A DNA stretch of 64,000 bases from Pseudocolwellia agarivorans (GCF_002000085.1 NZ_MUZU01000012.1:1-64000), one strand, 5' to 3'. Positions 8,047-17,783 are shown, counted from the first letter of the stretch. The notes: generated by a model from the sequence alone, not told the origin. Numbers and translations: made by a program.

Positions 8047-9234
8047 TTATTGAGCCTTAATAGCATAAAGTGTTCCATAAAGCGGGGGCTGTTCAGAATA
8101 AGCACCAATACTATATTTTAGAATAGTATAAACCGTATTTGGGTTATCGTATTTAGGTCCGGTATTTCTTAAGTCGCTGATATTCTTATACAGCATATTT
8201 GCATCGCCTGCTGGTGAATGAATACTTGCATTACCCGCAGCAAAAACAGCCCAGCCGTTATGGCTTGCATTATGTCTATGCCATTCAGGGATACGAATAA
8301 CATTATTCTCAACTAAGTTATGACCTAAATCACCTTGATGAAAATTCACATCAACTTCTAAATTATTGTTATACACCACAACATATTTTGCTCCCATTTC
8401 AATAGCAAGATGACGTATACGCTTAATAGTATTACCCGTTACTAAAAGGTATTGGCCTCGCATATCAAAATAGGCATTACCCCGACCACCTTTGTTGTAG
8501 GCTCGGTCAACAAAATTGTTACGGAAAGTTAAATGTGTTGTTGTTTTTTCTGTGAGAATGGGATCGGTGCCCGACTCTAAAAGTTTACAATTATCAACCC
8601 AAGAATCAGATGTTGTGCCCGACATTTTGATTAAACCTACGTATAAATCGTCTCGGTCAACATCGTTATTCATAACACCCTGAACCCATTTATCGCTATA
8701 ACCCGTATTATCTTTGGGTTCTAAATTCGGCACAAGGTAAAACATAGTTAAATCTTCTACCCCTGCATTTTTAATATCATGCATTACTATTCCATAACGC
8801 TTTGATGCCCAACCTTCCCATTTTTGACGAAAATTAATATTAATCACCACATCTTTAGGGTTGCCAGTTTCACCTCTAAGAATAATATTAGACTTTAAAT
8901 ACACAGGACTATTCAGGGTATAAGTGCCCGCTTTTAAAATAACAACGCCATTTTTTACCTTATCAATAGCTGCTTGTATATTATCGGTACCTGGACTTAT
9001 TGTTGCTGCAACAGGTGTCGAATGACGCAAAGGGATACCGCCACGAACGCCCGCCTTTGCCCACTCAACCATATCGGGATAGAGAGGATCGACCTTAGAT
9101 TCATCAAACACTAAACCGGGGTCACCGTAACGAATATCAGTTAATTGCTCTTTGATTAAATTGTCATTTTGTGCGTTAACACTAAAAGACAAATTAAGTA
9201 CAAGTATTGGAATAAGTAATTTAAAAACGTACAT
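8047..9234 (-). CDS. Secreted right-handed beta-helix protein, candidate polysaccharide lyase (paralogue 1, Cys-free type)
   Basis: 395 aa. Sec signal peptide (hydrophobic 5-20, cleavage after NA about residue 21). Opens with GDPGLVFDESKVDPLYPDMV and AKAGVRGGIPLRH, then a pectate-lyase-like coil region (NIQAAIDKVKNGVVILKAGTY, SNIILRGETGN) and a highly conserved core: DDLYVGLIKMSGTTSDSWV, ESGTDPI, RAYNKGGRGNAYFDMRGQY, KRIRHLAIEMGAKY, EVDVNFHQGDLGHNLVENN. The pattern of short repeats and conserved K/R/H suggests a parallel beta-helix lyase acting on a uronic-acid glycan, but I cannot assign a CAZy family. Very close, also at DNA level, to the gene at 17784-18995; two more distant relatives lie at 29901 and 31471. 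Confidence 0.7.
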   Translation of the reverse strand: MYVFKLLIPILVLNLSFSVNAQNDNLIKEQLTDIRYGDPGLVFDESKVDPLYPDMVEWAKAGVRGGIPLRHSTPVAATISPGTDNIQAAIDKVKNGVVILKAGTYTLNSPVYLKSNIILRGETGNPKDVVININFRQKWEGWASKRYGIVMHDIKNAGVEDLTMFYLVPNLEPKDNTGYSDKWVQGVMNNDVDRDDLYVGLIKMSGTTSDSWVDNCKLLESGTDPILTEKTTTHLTFRNNFVDRAYNKGGRGNAYFDMRGQYLLVTGNTIKRIRHLAIEMGAKYVVVYNNNLEVDVNFHQGDLGHNLVENNVIRIPEWHRHNASHNGWAVFAAGNASIHSPAGDANMLYKNISDLRNTGPKYDNPNTVYTILKYSIGAYSEQPPLYGTLYAIKAQ

Positions 9235-9615
9235 CTCTCGTTTCTTCCTATCTATATTTTAAGTGAATAAAGCACAGCGCCAGTATAGGCACAGACTTAT
9301 GTTTTAAATGCTATTTATCTAATAATGCCAATAACTTACCTAAGTAATTTTGAAAATGTATAAATTTAAATTAACCCAATGGATATTTTACTACTCTTTT
9401 GGCTGCCCCTACCTAATGAGTAAAGCAAGTAATTAAATACCTTTCAATTCGTCAATGACTAAAATTTACACATCCCTTTAATTAAATGACTAACAAGTAT
9501 TTATGTTTTAGCATAAAAGAAGTAAGCTTATATGATAACGTATAAGTGTCAACTCAATTAATAAGATTAAAGCACTACCTAAACAGTGACCTAATGACTT
9601 AACTATGAGGTAACA
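9235..9615. promoter_or_regulatory. Divergent intergenic region between beta-helix 1 and DUF1961
   Basis: 381 bp, AT-rich, without open frames. It must carry the promoters of the minus-strand beta-helix gene and the plus-strand DUF1961-sulfatase-PL8 set. The only strong element I see is the 20-bp palindrome at 9527-9546. Confidence 0.5.
9527..9546. promoter_or_regulatory. Candidate operator palindrome upstream of DUF1961
   Basis: CTTATATGATAACGTATAAG, 8 of 10 positions dyad-symmetric, adjoining TGTCAA (9547-9552; TTGACA on the minus strand). Its TGATAAC core and its neighbouring TGTCAA resemble the sequences in front of gnd and kduD, suggesting a shared regulator of the locus. Confidence 0.4.
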
Positions 9616-10485
9616 ATGAAAAAAAATATAACGATCAGCTTCACTTGTCTGTTAGCCAGTTTGTTATTTTGTGCCGCTGCATTTTCGTCAAACAACATAA
9701 TCATAAAAAATACAAAATTTGACATCGCATATAAATCATTAAGCACACTGAATTGGCAATTAGTCTTTGAAGATATAGGTACAGGTAATTGGCAAGAAAA
9801 TTGGGGACTCGATGGTTTAAAAGCTAAGGTCGACAATAGCCCAAACGGTATGACAATTTCAGCCGGCCCTAAGTGGCAAGATGATACTCACCATGCCACT
9901 TTATGGACTAAAAAAAGCTTTAACGGCGATATCAAAATTGAGTATAACTTTACCCGTTTAGATCACAACAATCGTGGCGTTAATATTCTTTATGTTCAAG
10001 CAACAGGACGAGATATTGGCCCTTACAAAAAAGATATTTTTGCTTGGTCTAAGCTTCGTGAAGTACCAGTTATGCGTTACTACATAAATAATATGCACCT
10101 TTATCATTTAAGCTATGCGGCATTTAGGATTGATAATAATGATGAGTCTACTGATTATTTAAAATCACGCCGCTATATGCCACAAGATACAAAGAGCTTC
10201 CCTCGTACCGGTTTTGGGCCAACATTTGCCAAAACCGGTTTTTTTAAACCCGGAGTTTTACATCATATTACTTACATAAAAAAAGGGACTGATGTTTATT
10301 TTCATGTGGTTAATCCCGAACAAAGCAAAACATTCTATTTTGATGGCTCAAGCCTCCCAAGCATTGAAGAAGGCCCTATTGGTCTTCGTTTGATGTATAC
10401 CCGCAGTTCTTTATTTAAAAATTTCCGTGTAAGCGAATTAAAAGATCAAACGGTTAAGCAATCAAGTGCGCAAGATAAACCTTAA
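9616..10485 (+). CDS. DUF1961 family secreted protein
   Basis: 289 aa, signal peptide (residues 1-24, hydrophobic, ending AFSS). The body resembles the DUF1961 family, a concanavalin-A/lectin-like jelly roll: NWQLVFEDIGTGNWQENWGLDG, a WQDDTHHATLWTKKSFNGD strand pair, IKIEYNFTRLD, NILYVQATG, YNNMHLYHLSYAAFRIDN-like segment and a terminal GPIGLRLMYTRSSLFKNFRV that closes the sandwich. It is the first gene of a plus-strand set followed by the sulfatase (44 bp) and PL8. DUF1961 proteins often accompany uronate-polymer lyases; whether this one binds or cleaves glycan is unknown. RBS GAGGTAAC lies just before the ATG. Confidence 0.75.
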   Translation: MKKNITISFTCLLASLLFCAAAFSSNNIIIKNTKFDIAYKSLSTLNWQLVFEDIGTGNWQENWGLDGLKAKVDNSPNGMTISAGPKWQDDTHHATLWTKKSFNGDIKIEYNFTRLDHNNRGVNILYVQATGRDIGPYKKDIFAWSKLREVPVMRYYINNMHLYHLSYAAFRIDNNDESTDYLKSRRYMPQDTKSFPRTGFGPTFAKTGFFKPGVLHHITYIKKGTDVYFHVVNPEQSKTFYFDGSSLPSIEEGPIGLRLMYTRSSLFKNFRVSELKDQTVKQSSAQDKP

Positions 10486-10529
10486 CTAAAACAAATGATT
10501 TGTTATAAAATTTAAGATAGGACACCATA

Positions 10530-12185
10530 ATGATTAGCATCACAAGTAGAAATAAACCTCACGGGAGTATGTGCAGGCTCACCTTTGCGTTAACTTTTAG
10601 TACCTTAATTATCACTGGCTGCTCAAAAGAAGCGGAGCTGAAACCACAACTCCCAGCAAATGTTCAAGCCAACATATCAGTGAAGAAAAAGCCTAACCTG
10701 CTTTATATTTTTCCAGACCAGCTACGCCTCTATTCAATGGGATTATGGAACCAATCAGGTTATGACAAAGTACTAAGAACTAAAGGCGACCCCGTTTATA
10801 CGCCAGCAATTGATCAATTAGCTAAAGAAAGCGTCGTATTTACGCAAGTAGTAAGCAATCATCCCGTTTGTAGCCCTCATAGAGCTATGCTGATGTCGGG
10901 TATGTGGCCAAGTCAAAATGGTGTTGAAGATTTAAATACCAAAGTAAACCGTACGCAAGGTCTTCGTGAAGACATAACCACTTTTACTGACGTACTTAAT
11001 GATGCCGGTTACGATACCGCTTACGTTGGCAAAGTACATTGGCAACGTATTCGTAAAGTATTTGATAAAGATGGAAATTATGTAGGGAGTGAAGAGGCTC
11101 CTGGTGGCTACGTCCCTAACCCATTTGATAATTATATTCCCCCAGGAACAGGTAGACGCGGAAACGAGTATTGGTTCCAATCTATTGGCGATATTCACAA
11201 CAACAACAAAACTTACTCTTCTGAGCCTGAGCTAGTAGGTGGTCATAAAGATGGTGACTTTCACAATCCTCATCAATTTTCTGTAGATGTAGAAGCCGAT
11301 GTTATTGTTAAATACTTAAAAAACGAGAATGGTGAACGTGATCCTAACAAACCATTCAGTATAGTTTGGGCGCCAAATCCTCCTCATAATCCTTATTCAA
11401 GTATTGAAGATACTAAAGCCTCAGTTTATGAGCAGTACTATAAAGGTTTACCTGCAGATGAGTTATTAGTTCGAGATAATGTTAAAGCAAATAAATCAAG
11501 TAGTGTTCTACCATGGAATGGTGATTCTAGAGCGATTGCCAACACACCACAAGCTGAAACAGCCGTGCCTATTTATCTCTCCCATGTTACCGCCGTCGAT
11601 CAACAAGTAGCAAAAGTACTACAAGCATTAGAATCTGCTGGAGAAGCTGAAAACACCATCATTGTATATACCACTGACCACGGTGAAATGATGGGCAGCC
11701 AAAATTTAATGGCGAAAAACTATATGTACGAAGAGAGTTTTCGTGTGCCATTCATCCTAAAAGCACCAAGTATTGAACACAGAATTGATGACTTAATGTT
11801 AAGCACAGTAGACATTATGCCTACCCTACTCTCTTTAATGGGCTTAGCCGATAAAATTCCAAATGCCGTAGCAGGAACTGATTATTCAGCGGGTGTTAAA
11901 ACAGGTCAATACAATCAAAAACCAGCCTCTGCCTTATACCTGAATATGAGCCGAAAAGGTGTACGTACTGACCGTTACAGCTATGTAGTGATCAAAACAG
12001 GTGAAACAGAGCTATACGACAACATCAAAGACCCCTACCAATTGCAAAGCTTGTTGCCAAGTGACATTCCAGAAAAAGACTACATATTTCTTAAAGAACA
12101 GTTGGGTTATTGGCTAACTGAAGCGCAAGACAATTGGGCTGAGCAACGCAAGCATCCGCAGTTGATTAGTTACCCAAGCAGTTAA
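10530..12185 (+). CDS. Family S1 (formylglycine-dependent) sulfatase, lipoprotein
   Basis: 551 aa. Lipoprotein signal with lipobox LIITGC (Cys31). Alkaline-phosphatase-fold sulfatase: metal-site start LLYIFPDQLR (D63, Q64), the type I formylglycine motif CSPHR with Cys114 as the residue to be oxidised, then GKVHWQ, PHNPY and TTDHGEMMGSQNLMAKNYMYEES for the second half of the metal site. It should remove sulfate esters from a glycan in the periplasm or at the surface. A formylglycine-generating enzyme (AtsB or FGE) is needed and is not in the window. It lies between DUF1961 and a PL8 lyase, so desulfation is probably coupled to lyase action; the sulfate position attacked cannot be read. Confidence 0.93.
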   Translation: MISITSRNKPHGSMCRLTFALTFSTLIITGCSKEAELKPQLPANVQANISVKKKPNLLYIFPDQLRLYSMGLWNQSGYDKVLRTKGDPVYTPAIDQLAKESVVFTQVVSNHPVCSPHRAMLMSGMWPSQNGVEDLNTKVNRTQGLREDITTFTDVLNDAGYDTAYVGKVHWQRIRKVFDKDGNYVGSEEAPGGYVPNPFDNYIPPGTGRRGNEYWFQSIGDIHNNNKTYSSEPELVGGHKDGDFHNPHQFSVDVEADVIVKYLKNENGERDPNKPFSIVWAPNPPHNPYSSIEDTKASVYEQYYKGLPADELLVRDNVKANKSSSVLPWNGDSRAIANTPQAETAVPIYLSHVTAVDQQVAKVLQALESAGEAENTIIVYTTDHGEMMGSQNLMAKNYMYEESFRVPFILKAPSIEHRIDDLMLSTVDIMPTLLSLMGLADKIPNAVAGTDYSAGVKTGQYNQKPASALYLNMSRKGVRTDRYSYVVIKTGETELYDNIKDPYQLQSLLPSDIPEKDYIFLKEQLGYWLTEAQDNWAEQRKHPQLISYPSS

Positions 12186-12203
12186 TTTTAATTAAAGTGG
12201 ATA

Positions 12204-12230
12204 AGCGCTACAGCTTTATGTTGTAGCGCT
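12204..12230 (+). other. Intercistronic hairpin between sulfatase and PL8
   Basis: A perfect 9-bp stem AGCGCTACA (12204-12212) / TGTAGCGCT (12222-12230) with a 9-nt loop and no T-run after it. Probably a processing or attenuation element, not a full terminator. Confidence 0.5.
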
Positions 12231-12267
12231 AGCTAAAAATAGAGCCAACGACAGGTAGAACAATATC

Positions 12268-15200
12268 TTGAAATCAAATTATAAAACGTTATTTAATACC
12301 CTAATAACAGCCGCTTTTTTTTTAATAACACCTATTTCTATCGCTGAAACTAAATATGGCAATTATCTTGATTCAAGAATTGGTGATGTTAATAACCAAA
12401 CCTTTGACGCCTTACTTTATTACCCGGATAAAGAGTGGCTTTACGACTTTGATACACCAACGCCATTTACTGGTATCGCTATAGATTCAGGCAGCATAGA
12501 AAGCAGCTCAGATTATTACATGTCGGCCCCTCAATCTATGCGATGGAATACATCACAAGGCGCTTCACTCACCCTAAATGTTAACATCAATCTAAAAAAA
12601 TCGTGGCCAACACACTACTACTTAACGGCAGGTGTTTTTCAAGCTGATATTCCTACAGGAAAAAACAAACGAGCATTTAAAATAGAACTATTGTCTGCAA
12701 ACAATTCAGTTATCGCTTCACGCAATATATATATGCACAGAGGTGGGTGGAATATTCTCTGTTCTAATTTGAAATTTTCATCAAATCAAACAGTTGATAA
12801 AATAAAGATAACCCAAATCCAAGGAACCTCAGGTGCCGTTTTACTAGATAACGTAATGATCAGTGCATTTCAAAACAGCAATGATGTTTTCATGAGTAAT
12901 GGCACAGTTGAAGTTGAAAACCCTGAACTGACCATGGACAAAGCTAAAAATTATCCGGCAACCACATTAACTAAAGCACAAAAAAAAGCTTTTTTAACCA
13001 TCGCCGAAAAGGTTATTCCATTCCCCAAAAAAGTGTCAAAAATTTCTATTCCAAAACTTAAAGAATACATAGCACTACATGCATTTTATAACATAAAAAC
13101 TAAAGGAGATTACGCAAGCGGTGTAAATCCTTTGTACTATTGGCGAAGTGTTACTAAAAAGGAGTCCGATCCATTTATTCATTACACGCAAAATCAATTG
13201 CTGTGTAAAAAAATGAAAGAAATAGGAAAGGCTTGGTATCAAACAAGAGATAAAAAACAAAAGGCTGTATTAGCAAGAATAATAACTGACTTTGTTCGCC
13301 TTGCAGTTACTTTTGGCGATATGCCTAATCCTTGGTACAACGGACGTGGCTTTGCTGATGGCGTGTATTACGCCAAAGACCTACTGGAAGAAGCGGGTCT
13401 GCTCGATCGTATAACAACGCTTATTATGCAGCAATATGGCGTAGACCAAGTATTATTTAATGAACAACGCTGGGACAATCCGCTGGCATTAAAAGGAAAA
13501 CATGGGCCTGAATTCTTTTGGCAAGGCACTGCAGACCATTTAAATACCACCTCAAAAAGCATGATCTTAAGTATTTTAACTGCGGCCGATACGTCTGAAA
13601 AAGCACGAAATTTAACACGTTTTAAAAGTTGGATGGACAATATTGTATTAAGTTATTCACCCAGTGTAGAAGGCACATTAAAACCCGATGGTTCTTGGTA
13701 TCACCACTGGGGTAACCGTTACGATAACTATGGCTGGGTCGCTGGTTGGCGAGGTGCTACCGAATTAGTATGGTGGATGAGCCATACCCCGTTTGCCGTT
13801 GATAAAACAACAAAAGCGCGTATGAACCACATGGCAGATATCCACTTTGCCGTTATGGATAAGCAAGGCCATAACGGCCCGCAAGATAAAATGCATAAAG
13901 TACCTTCTGACGGTTTTATGAACTTAGCTATGGCCGGTTCTCCCGATGGACTCGAAGAGATTGATCCTATTCCAGCAAGCTATTGGTTAGCCTACCCGCA
14001 AGAACCTTCGTACTCAAAAAATAAAAAATGGGTTAAGCAAATAAAAGCAAAAGGTATTAAACCCGCAGCTATAAAAGATACAACCCTCACTCTAAGTTAC
14101 GAATCAGCTATTTATCACAGAACAGGTGATTGGCAGGTATTTACCCGAGGGATTTCTAAAAAACACTACCATACCCAGTACCAGCGCAATGGCTATTTAT
14201 TTTATAACATTGGCGGACTTTCTCTCGTAAAAGAAGGTGAAGCATCAGGAATGCAACGTTATTACGGCGCCCCACTTTTACAGCGTCATGGTGACGATTT
14301 AGATAATATTACCGCTGGTTATAATTTTAGTAGAGCACCAGGAGTAACCTCTGTCATTTCAAATTATAACGATCTAAAACAGCTTTATTATCAAAGAGGA
14401 ACGTCTGATTTTGTTGGCGGCACATCAATGACCAACGATATAGCGGTGTTTATACAAGAATTTGATGCAAATAAAAACGACAAATATGCAAGTACCGTTG
14501 CATCAGGGTTACGCTTCAAAAAATCATATTTCATTTTTGGTAATGACATTGTTTTATTAGCCAGTGGCATATCAAATAATGGTAGCAATACCGATGTAGA
14601 AACAGGTTTACTGCAAGAAGCTACAAAAACCGATAAAAATGAATTTACCTTTGCTAATAACCTTACAACAACGGCAACATCTTATAATGAAAACTACTCA
14701 TCAAGCGATGTGCCTTGGATGTTTAACAACTCTTTAAATATTGGCGTATACCTATTACCAGATCAAAACTTTACATTATTTAAAGGTTCACAAACCTTTG
14801 GCCCGTTAACTGGCAATATTATTAGTACTTACTTAACTCATTCAGAACAGGAAAAAGGTTGGTACGAATATATTCTACGTGTAAATACCAATCAAAGCGG
14901 TATGCAGCAATTAGCCGTCTCCATGAAAGAAGATGAACCTGAATATAAAGTACTTCAACGTGATGAAAATGCGCATATTGTTCGTAGTAAACAGTATTCT
15001 TCAACCGCCTACGCTATCTTTAATAGTAGCAACTTAGAACTTCCGCAAGGAATACTAAAAAGTATTGATAAGCCTGCGGTACTCATAGTAAATAAAAAGA
15101 AACATGATGTTAGCTTATCTGTTTCTTACCCCGACAAGCGAATTGATGAAACAGACACTAATCCATTAGGTTGGAGTTTAGCAACAGATATAACTATAGT

Positions 15201-15339
15201 ACTAGAAGGTGAATTAAGTTTGATTAATTCGCAGCAAAAGAACGTTTCTGTTGTAGCTGATTCAATTAATAAAACCACAACCGTTATAACTACAGTTAAG
15301 GATGGATTGCCGTTAAATATAAACCTTAAGAATATGTAA
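12268..15339 (+). CDS. PL8-like polysaccharide lyase (chondroitinase/hyaluronate-lyase superfamily), divergent
   Basis: 1023 aa, TTG start at 12268 (AGGTAGA about 9 bp upstream) giving a clean Sec signal (residues 1-26, ending SIAE). Layout: N-terminal jelly roll typical of chondroitinase ABC (about 45-200: YDFDTPTPFTG, APQSMRWNTSQGASL, GGWNILC), an alpha/alpha toroid (about 230-600), then an antiparallel beta-sandwich (about 620-1000). In the toroid LKPDGSWYHHWGNRYDNYGW (471-490) aligns with the catalytic His/Tyr loop of PL8: H480 is the likely His; the Tyr may be Y485 or Y488, because spacing differs from the usual H-x6-Y. TRGISKKHYHTQYQRNG lacks the Glu seen in the second PL8 here. Third gene after DUF1961 and sulfatase. 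Target likely a sulfated uronate glycan. Confidence 0.82.
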   Translation: MKSNYKTLFNTLITAAFFLITPISIAETKYGNYLDSRIGDVNNQTFDALLYYPDKEWLYDFDTPTPFTGIAIDSGSIESSSDYYMSAPQSMRWNTSQGASLTLNVNINLKKSWPTHYYLTAGVFQADIPTGKNKRAFKIELLSANNSVIASRNIYMHRGGWNILCSNLKFSSNQTVDKIKITQIQGTSGAVLLDNVMISAFQNSNDVFMSNGTVEVENPELTMDKAKNYPATTLTKAQKKAFLTIAEKVIPFPKKVSKISIPKLKEYIALHAFYNIKTKGDYASGVNPLYYWRSVTKKESDPFIHYTQNQLLCKKMKEIGKAWYQTRDKKQKAVLARIITDFVRLAVTFGDMPNPWYNGRGFADGVYYAKDLLEEAGLLDRITTLIMQQYGVDQVLFNEQRWDNPLALKGKHGPEFFWQGTADHLNTTSKSMILSILTAADTSEKARNLTRFKSWMDNIVLSYSPSVEGTLKPDGSWYHHWGNRYDNYGWVAGWRGATELVWWMSHTPFAVDKTTKARMNHMADIHFAVMDKQGHNGPQDKMHKVPSDGFMNLAMAGSPDGLEEIDPIPASYWLAYPQEPSYSKNKKWVKQIKAKGIKPAAIKDTTLTLSYESAIYHRTGDWQVFTRGISKKHYHTQYQRNGYLFYNIGGLSLVKEGEASGMQRYYGAPLLQRHGDDLDNITAGYNFSRAPGVTSVISNYNDLKQLYYQRGTSDFVGGTSMTNDIAVFIQEFDANKNDKYASTVASGLRFKKSYFIFGNDIVLLASGISNNGSNTDVETGLLQEATKTDKNEFTFANNLTTTATSYNENYSSSDVPWMFNNSLNIGVYLLPDQNFTLFKGSQTFGPLTGNIISTYLTHSEQEKGWYEYILRVNTNQSGMQQLAVSMKEDEPEYKVLQRDENAHIVRSKQYSSTAYAIFNSSNLELPQGILKSIDKPAVLIVNKKKHDVSLSVSYPDKRIDETDTNPLGWSLATDITIVLEGELSLINSQQKNVSVVADSINKTTTVITTVKDGLPLNINLKNM

Positions 15340-15357
15340 TATAAAGGTAATAAAATC

Positions 15358-15391
15358 TAACAGGCAATAATAAGTATTTTACGGCCTGTTA
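15358..15391 (+). terminator. Terminator after the first PL8 gene
   Basis: 8-bp stem TAACAGGC (15358-15365) / GCCTGTTA (15384-15391), 18-nt loop, followed by CGTTTTTAATT. Confidence 0.6.
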
Positions 15392-15772
15392 CGTTTTTAA
15401 TTATAAGAGGCACTAATAACTTCTTATATAGTTTTATCAGTAACCGTGTTCATTGAAAAACCGAACGACACACCATAAACATTATAAATTCAATCAGTTA
15501 AAGTAGTTTTACATGGTAAAAACTATTAATGATTTTCAGCAATATCTGTTTTTATTCTTTTACAGTACAACAGGTAAATAACAAGCTTATTAGTATAAAA
15601 CCTTTATTTGAACACTCCTTTATTATTGTCTTAAAAGCAATAGTCATTCGTATTTAACCCCATATATAAGCTTATTAAAACCAGTAATAATAACTCTACT
15701 TTAAACAAAGGTGATTTAATTACTTTACGGTAATTAAACAAAATTTTCACAATAATAATGGAGAACTTACTT
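15392..15772. other. Gene-free stretch upstream of the glutathione transferase
   Basis: About 380 bp of AT-rich sequence between the PL8 terminator and the GST gene. I see no open frame, clear palindrome or repeat; it presumably holds the GST promoter. Confidence 0.5.
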
Positions 15773-16450
15773 ATGATTATTTTGCACGGTTTTTCCGCTA
15801 GCAACTACTACAACCTAGTGAAGCATGTACTTTTATATAAAGAGCTGCCATTTCAAGAAAACCTTCTTTATGGTGGTAGTGATGAGTTACTGACGATAAG
15901 CCCTGCTGGCAAAGTGCCCGTTATTACAACAGCTGAAGGTCTTTACCTTTCAGAGTCGAGTGTTATTTGTGATTTTATCGAAGAAACTTACCCTGCCACT
16001 CCGCTATATCCTGAAAATGCGGGAGAACGTGCAGTAGTTCGTCAAATAATGAAAGTAGCAGAACTTTATTTTGAACTGCCAAGTAGACGATTTATACCGT
16101 ATGTGTTTTCAGGGACTGAAGTTCCCGAATCAATTAAAGCTGAAGTTCGCCAAGTATTAACCCGTGGTGTTACTGCCTTAAATCGCTTATGTAAGTTTTC
16201 ACCTTGGGTTGCAGGTGAACAATTCACCATGGCCGACATCTACGTTTATCACGTAAATACCATTGTTAACGCTTTTGGCTCTAGTCAACTTGAATGGGAT
16301 GTACTTGCAGAGATATCAGGAATGAAAGAGTGGAATGATTCAATGAGTCAATCAGCTATCGCCCAAAGAGTAGAGGCAGATCGTGTGGCAAATATGCCCG
16401 AGTTTATCCAAAAAGTGAAAGCTCAAATTCAAGCAGCACATGCTAAATAA
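15773..16450 (+). CDS. Glutathione S-transferase family protein
   Basis: 225 aa from the ATG at 15773. This start is preferred over the ATG at 15758 because GGAGA (15760-15764) then sits 8 bp upstream and the protein begins MIILHGFSASNYYNLVKHVL like other GSTs. Thioredoxin-like N-terminal domain with SPAGKVPVI and LSESSVICDFIEE (cis-Pro and glutathione gamma-Glu site, Ser in place of acidic lead), then an all-helical C-terminal domain (about 85-210) with the FTMADIYVYH N-capping box. Cytoplasmic; substrate unknown. The next gene is an MDR dehydrogenase, so the pair may detoxify a reactive carbonyl, but no link to glycan breakdown is shown. Confidence 0.85.
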   Translation: MIILHGFSASNYYNLVKHVLLYKELPFQENLLYGGSDELLTISPAGKVPVITTAEGLYLSESSVICDFIEETYPATPLYPENAGERAVVRQIMKVAELYFELPSRRFIPYVFSGTEVPESIKAEVRQVLTRGVTALNRLCKFSPWVAGEQFTMADIYVYHVNTIVNAFGSSQLEWDVLAEISGMKEWNDSMSQSAIAQRVEADRVANMPEFIQKVKAQIQAAHAK

Positions 16451-16530
16451 CATCTAGCTATAAAAAAATTACAGCCAATACAATAACGTTATTGGTTCAA
16501 AAAATTAAATTATTTGCAGGAGCAAAAATT

Positions 16531-17658
16531 ATGACAAATACAAATATACAACTTACTTCAACAATCAGCGAAGACAATAAACTAACACTTGCCCTACAAA
16601 ACATCGAAATGCCACAACCTGGTGTCGATGAAGTTGTAGTTCGCATTGAAGCTGCACCATTAAACCCGTCTGATTTAGGCGTTATGTTCAGCGCTGCAGA
16701 TATGACAACAGCTGTGCAATCAGGCACTGAGCAAAGCCCAGTCATTACTGCAAATGTTCCAGAAAAATTTATGCCAGCACTTAAAACGCGTGTTGGTAAA
16801 GCGACACCCGTAGGTAATGAAGGCGCAGGAACGGTTATAGCAGCAGGCTCATCGCCAGCCGCACAAGCATTGATGGGCAAAACTGTGGCTGTAATTGGCG
16901 GTGGATCGTATCGTAAATTTATATGTGCCAATGTACAAAACTGTTTAGAATTAAAAGCAGGCACTACAGCTAAAGAAGGTGCTTCCTCTTTTGTTAACCC
17001 ACTTACCGCATTAGCCATGGTTGAAACAATGCGTTCTGAAGGTCATAAAGCGATTATTCATGCGGCAGCGGCATCTAACCTTGGCCAAATGTTAAATCGT
17101 ATTTGTATTGCTGATGGCATCGATTTAATTAACATTGTACGTAAACCTGAACAAGAAACCTTGTTACGTGATATGGGCGCTAAATATGTTATTAATTCAA
17201 GTAGCGAATCTTTCCTTGCTGATTTAACAACAGCGATTATTGAAACAGGTGCAACGATTGCCTTTGATCCTATTGGTGGCGGCCAGTTAACCAGCGATAT
17301 TCTTAATTGTATGGAAGTTGCTGCTGCGCGTGATATGAAAGAGCACAGTGTTTATGGCTCTGATACTTTCAAACAGGTTTACATTTATGGCGCACTAAAC
17401 CGTGGCCCTATTACACTAAATCGTAACTTCGGTTTTGCTTGGGCTGTTAGTGGATTCTTATTATTCAATGCGCTAGGCAAGTTAGGTGCTGAAACAGTAA
17501 TGACAATGCGTAAACGTGTTGCAGATGAAATTACCACTACCTTTGCTAGCCACTACACACATGAAGTGTCATTAGCTGAGGTATTACAATTACAATATAT
17601 AGCTGATTATTCTAAACAGGCGACAGGTGAAAAGTACTTAATTAAACCTCAAGCTTAA
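16531..17658 (+). CDS. Medium-chain dehydrogenase/reductase, quinone-oxidoreductase-like
   Basis: 375 aa from the ATG at 16531, chosen because AGGAG (16518-16522) lies 8 bp upstream; the TTG at 16492 has no ribosome site. GroES-like N-terminal domain with AAPLNPSDLG, then VGNEGAGTVIAAG, FVNPLTALAMVETM and a Rossmann domain (IIHAAAASNLGQMLNRIC, a variant of the AGxxG-type loop). The structural-zinc cysteine cluster is absent, so it is a zinc-independent quinone or enoyl reductase type. Probably NAD(P)H-dependent. It follows the GST gene by about 80 bp on the same strand and ends at a bidirectional terminator. Confidence 0.8.
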   Translation: MTNTNIQLTSTISEDNKLTLALQNIEMPQPGVDEVVVRIEAAPLNPSDLGVMFSAADMTTAVQSGTEQSPVITANVPEKFMPALKTRVGKATPVGNEGAGTVIAAGSSPAAQALMGKTVAVIGGGSYRKFICANVQNCLELKAGTTAKEGASSFVNPLTALAMVETMRSEGHKAIIHAAAASNLGQMLNRICIADGIDLINIVRKPEQETLLRDMGAKYVINSSSESFLADLTTAIIETGATIAFDPIGGGQLTSDILNCMEVAAARDMKEHSVYGSDTFKQVYIYGALNRGPITLNRNFGFAWAVSGFLLFNALGKLGAETVMTMRKRVADEITTTFASHYTHEVSLAEVLQLQYIADYSKQATGEKYLIKPQA

Positions 17659-17716
17659 TTCATCTTAAACATACGTAAAAATAGCAGTTTATTAACGGCT
17701 TAATTTTAAAATAGAT

Positions 17717-17745
17717 AAAGCAGATACTCATTCGGTATCTGCTTT
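17717..17745. terminator. Bidirectional terminator between MDR and beta-helix 2
   Basis: An 11-bp stem AAAGCAGATAC (17717-17727) / GTATCTGCTTT (17735-17745), with T-rich flanks on both sides, placed between two convergent genes. Confidence 0.8.
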
Positions 17746-17783
17746 TGTTATTTTCAGGTTCTGGAGTAATTAACTTGAGCTAA

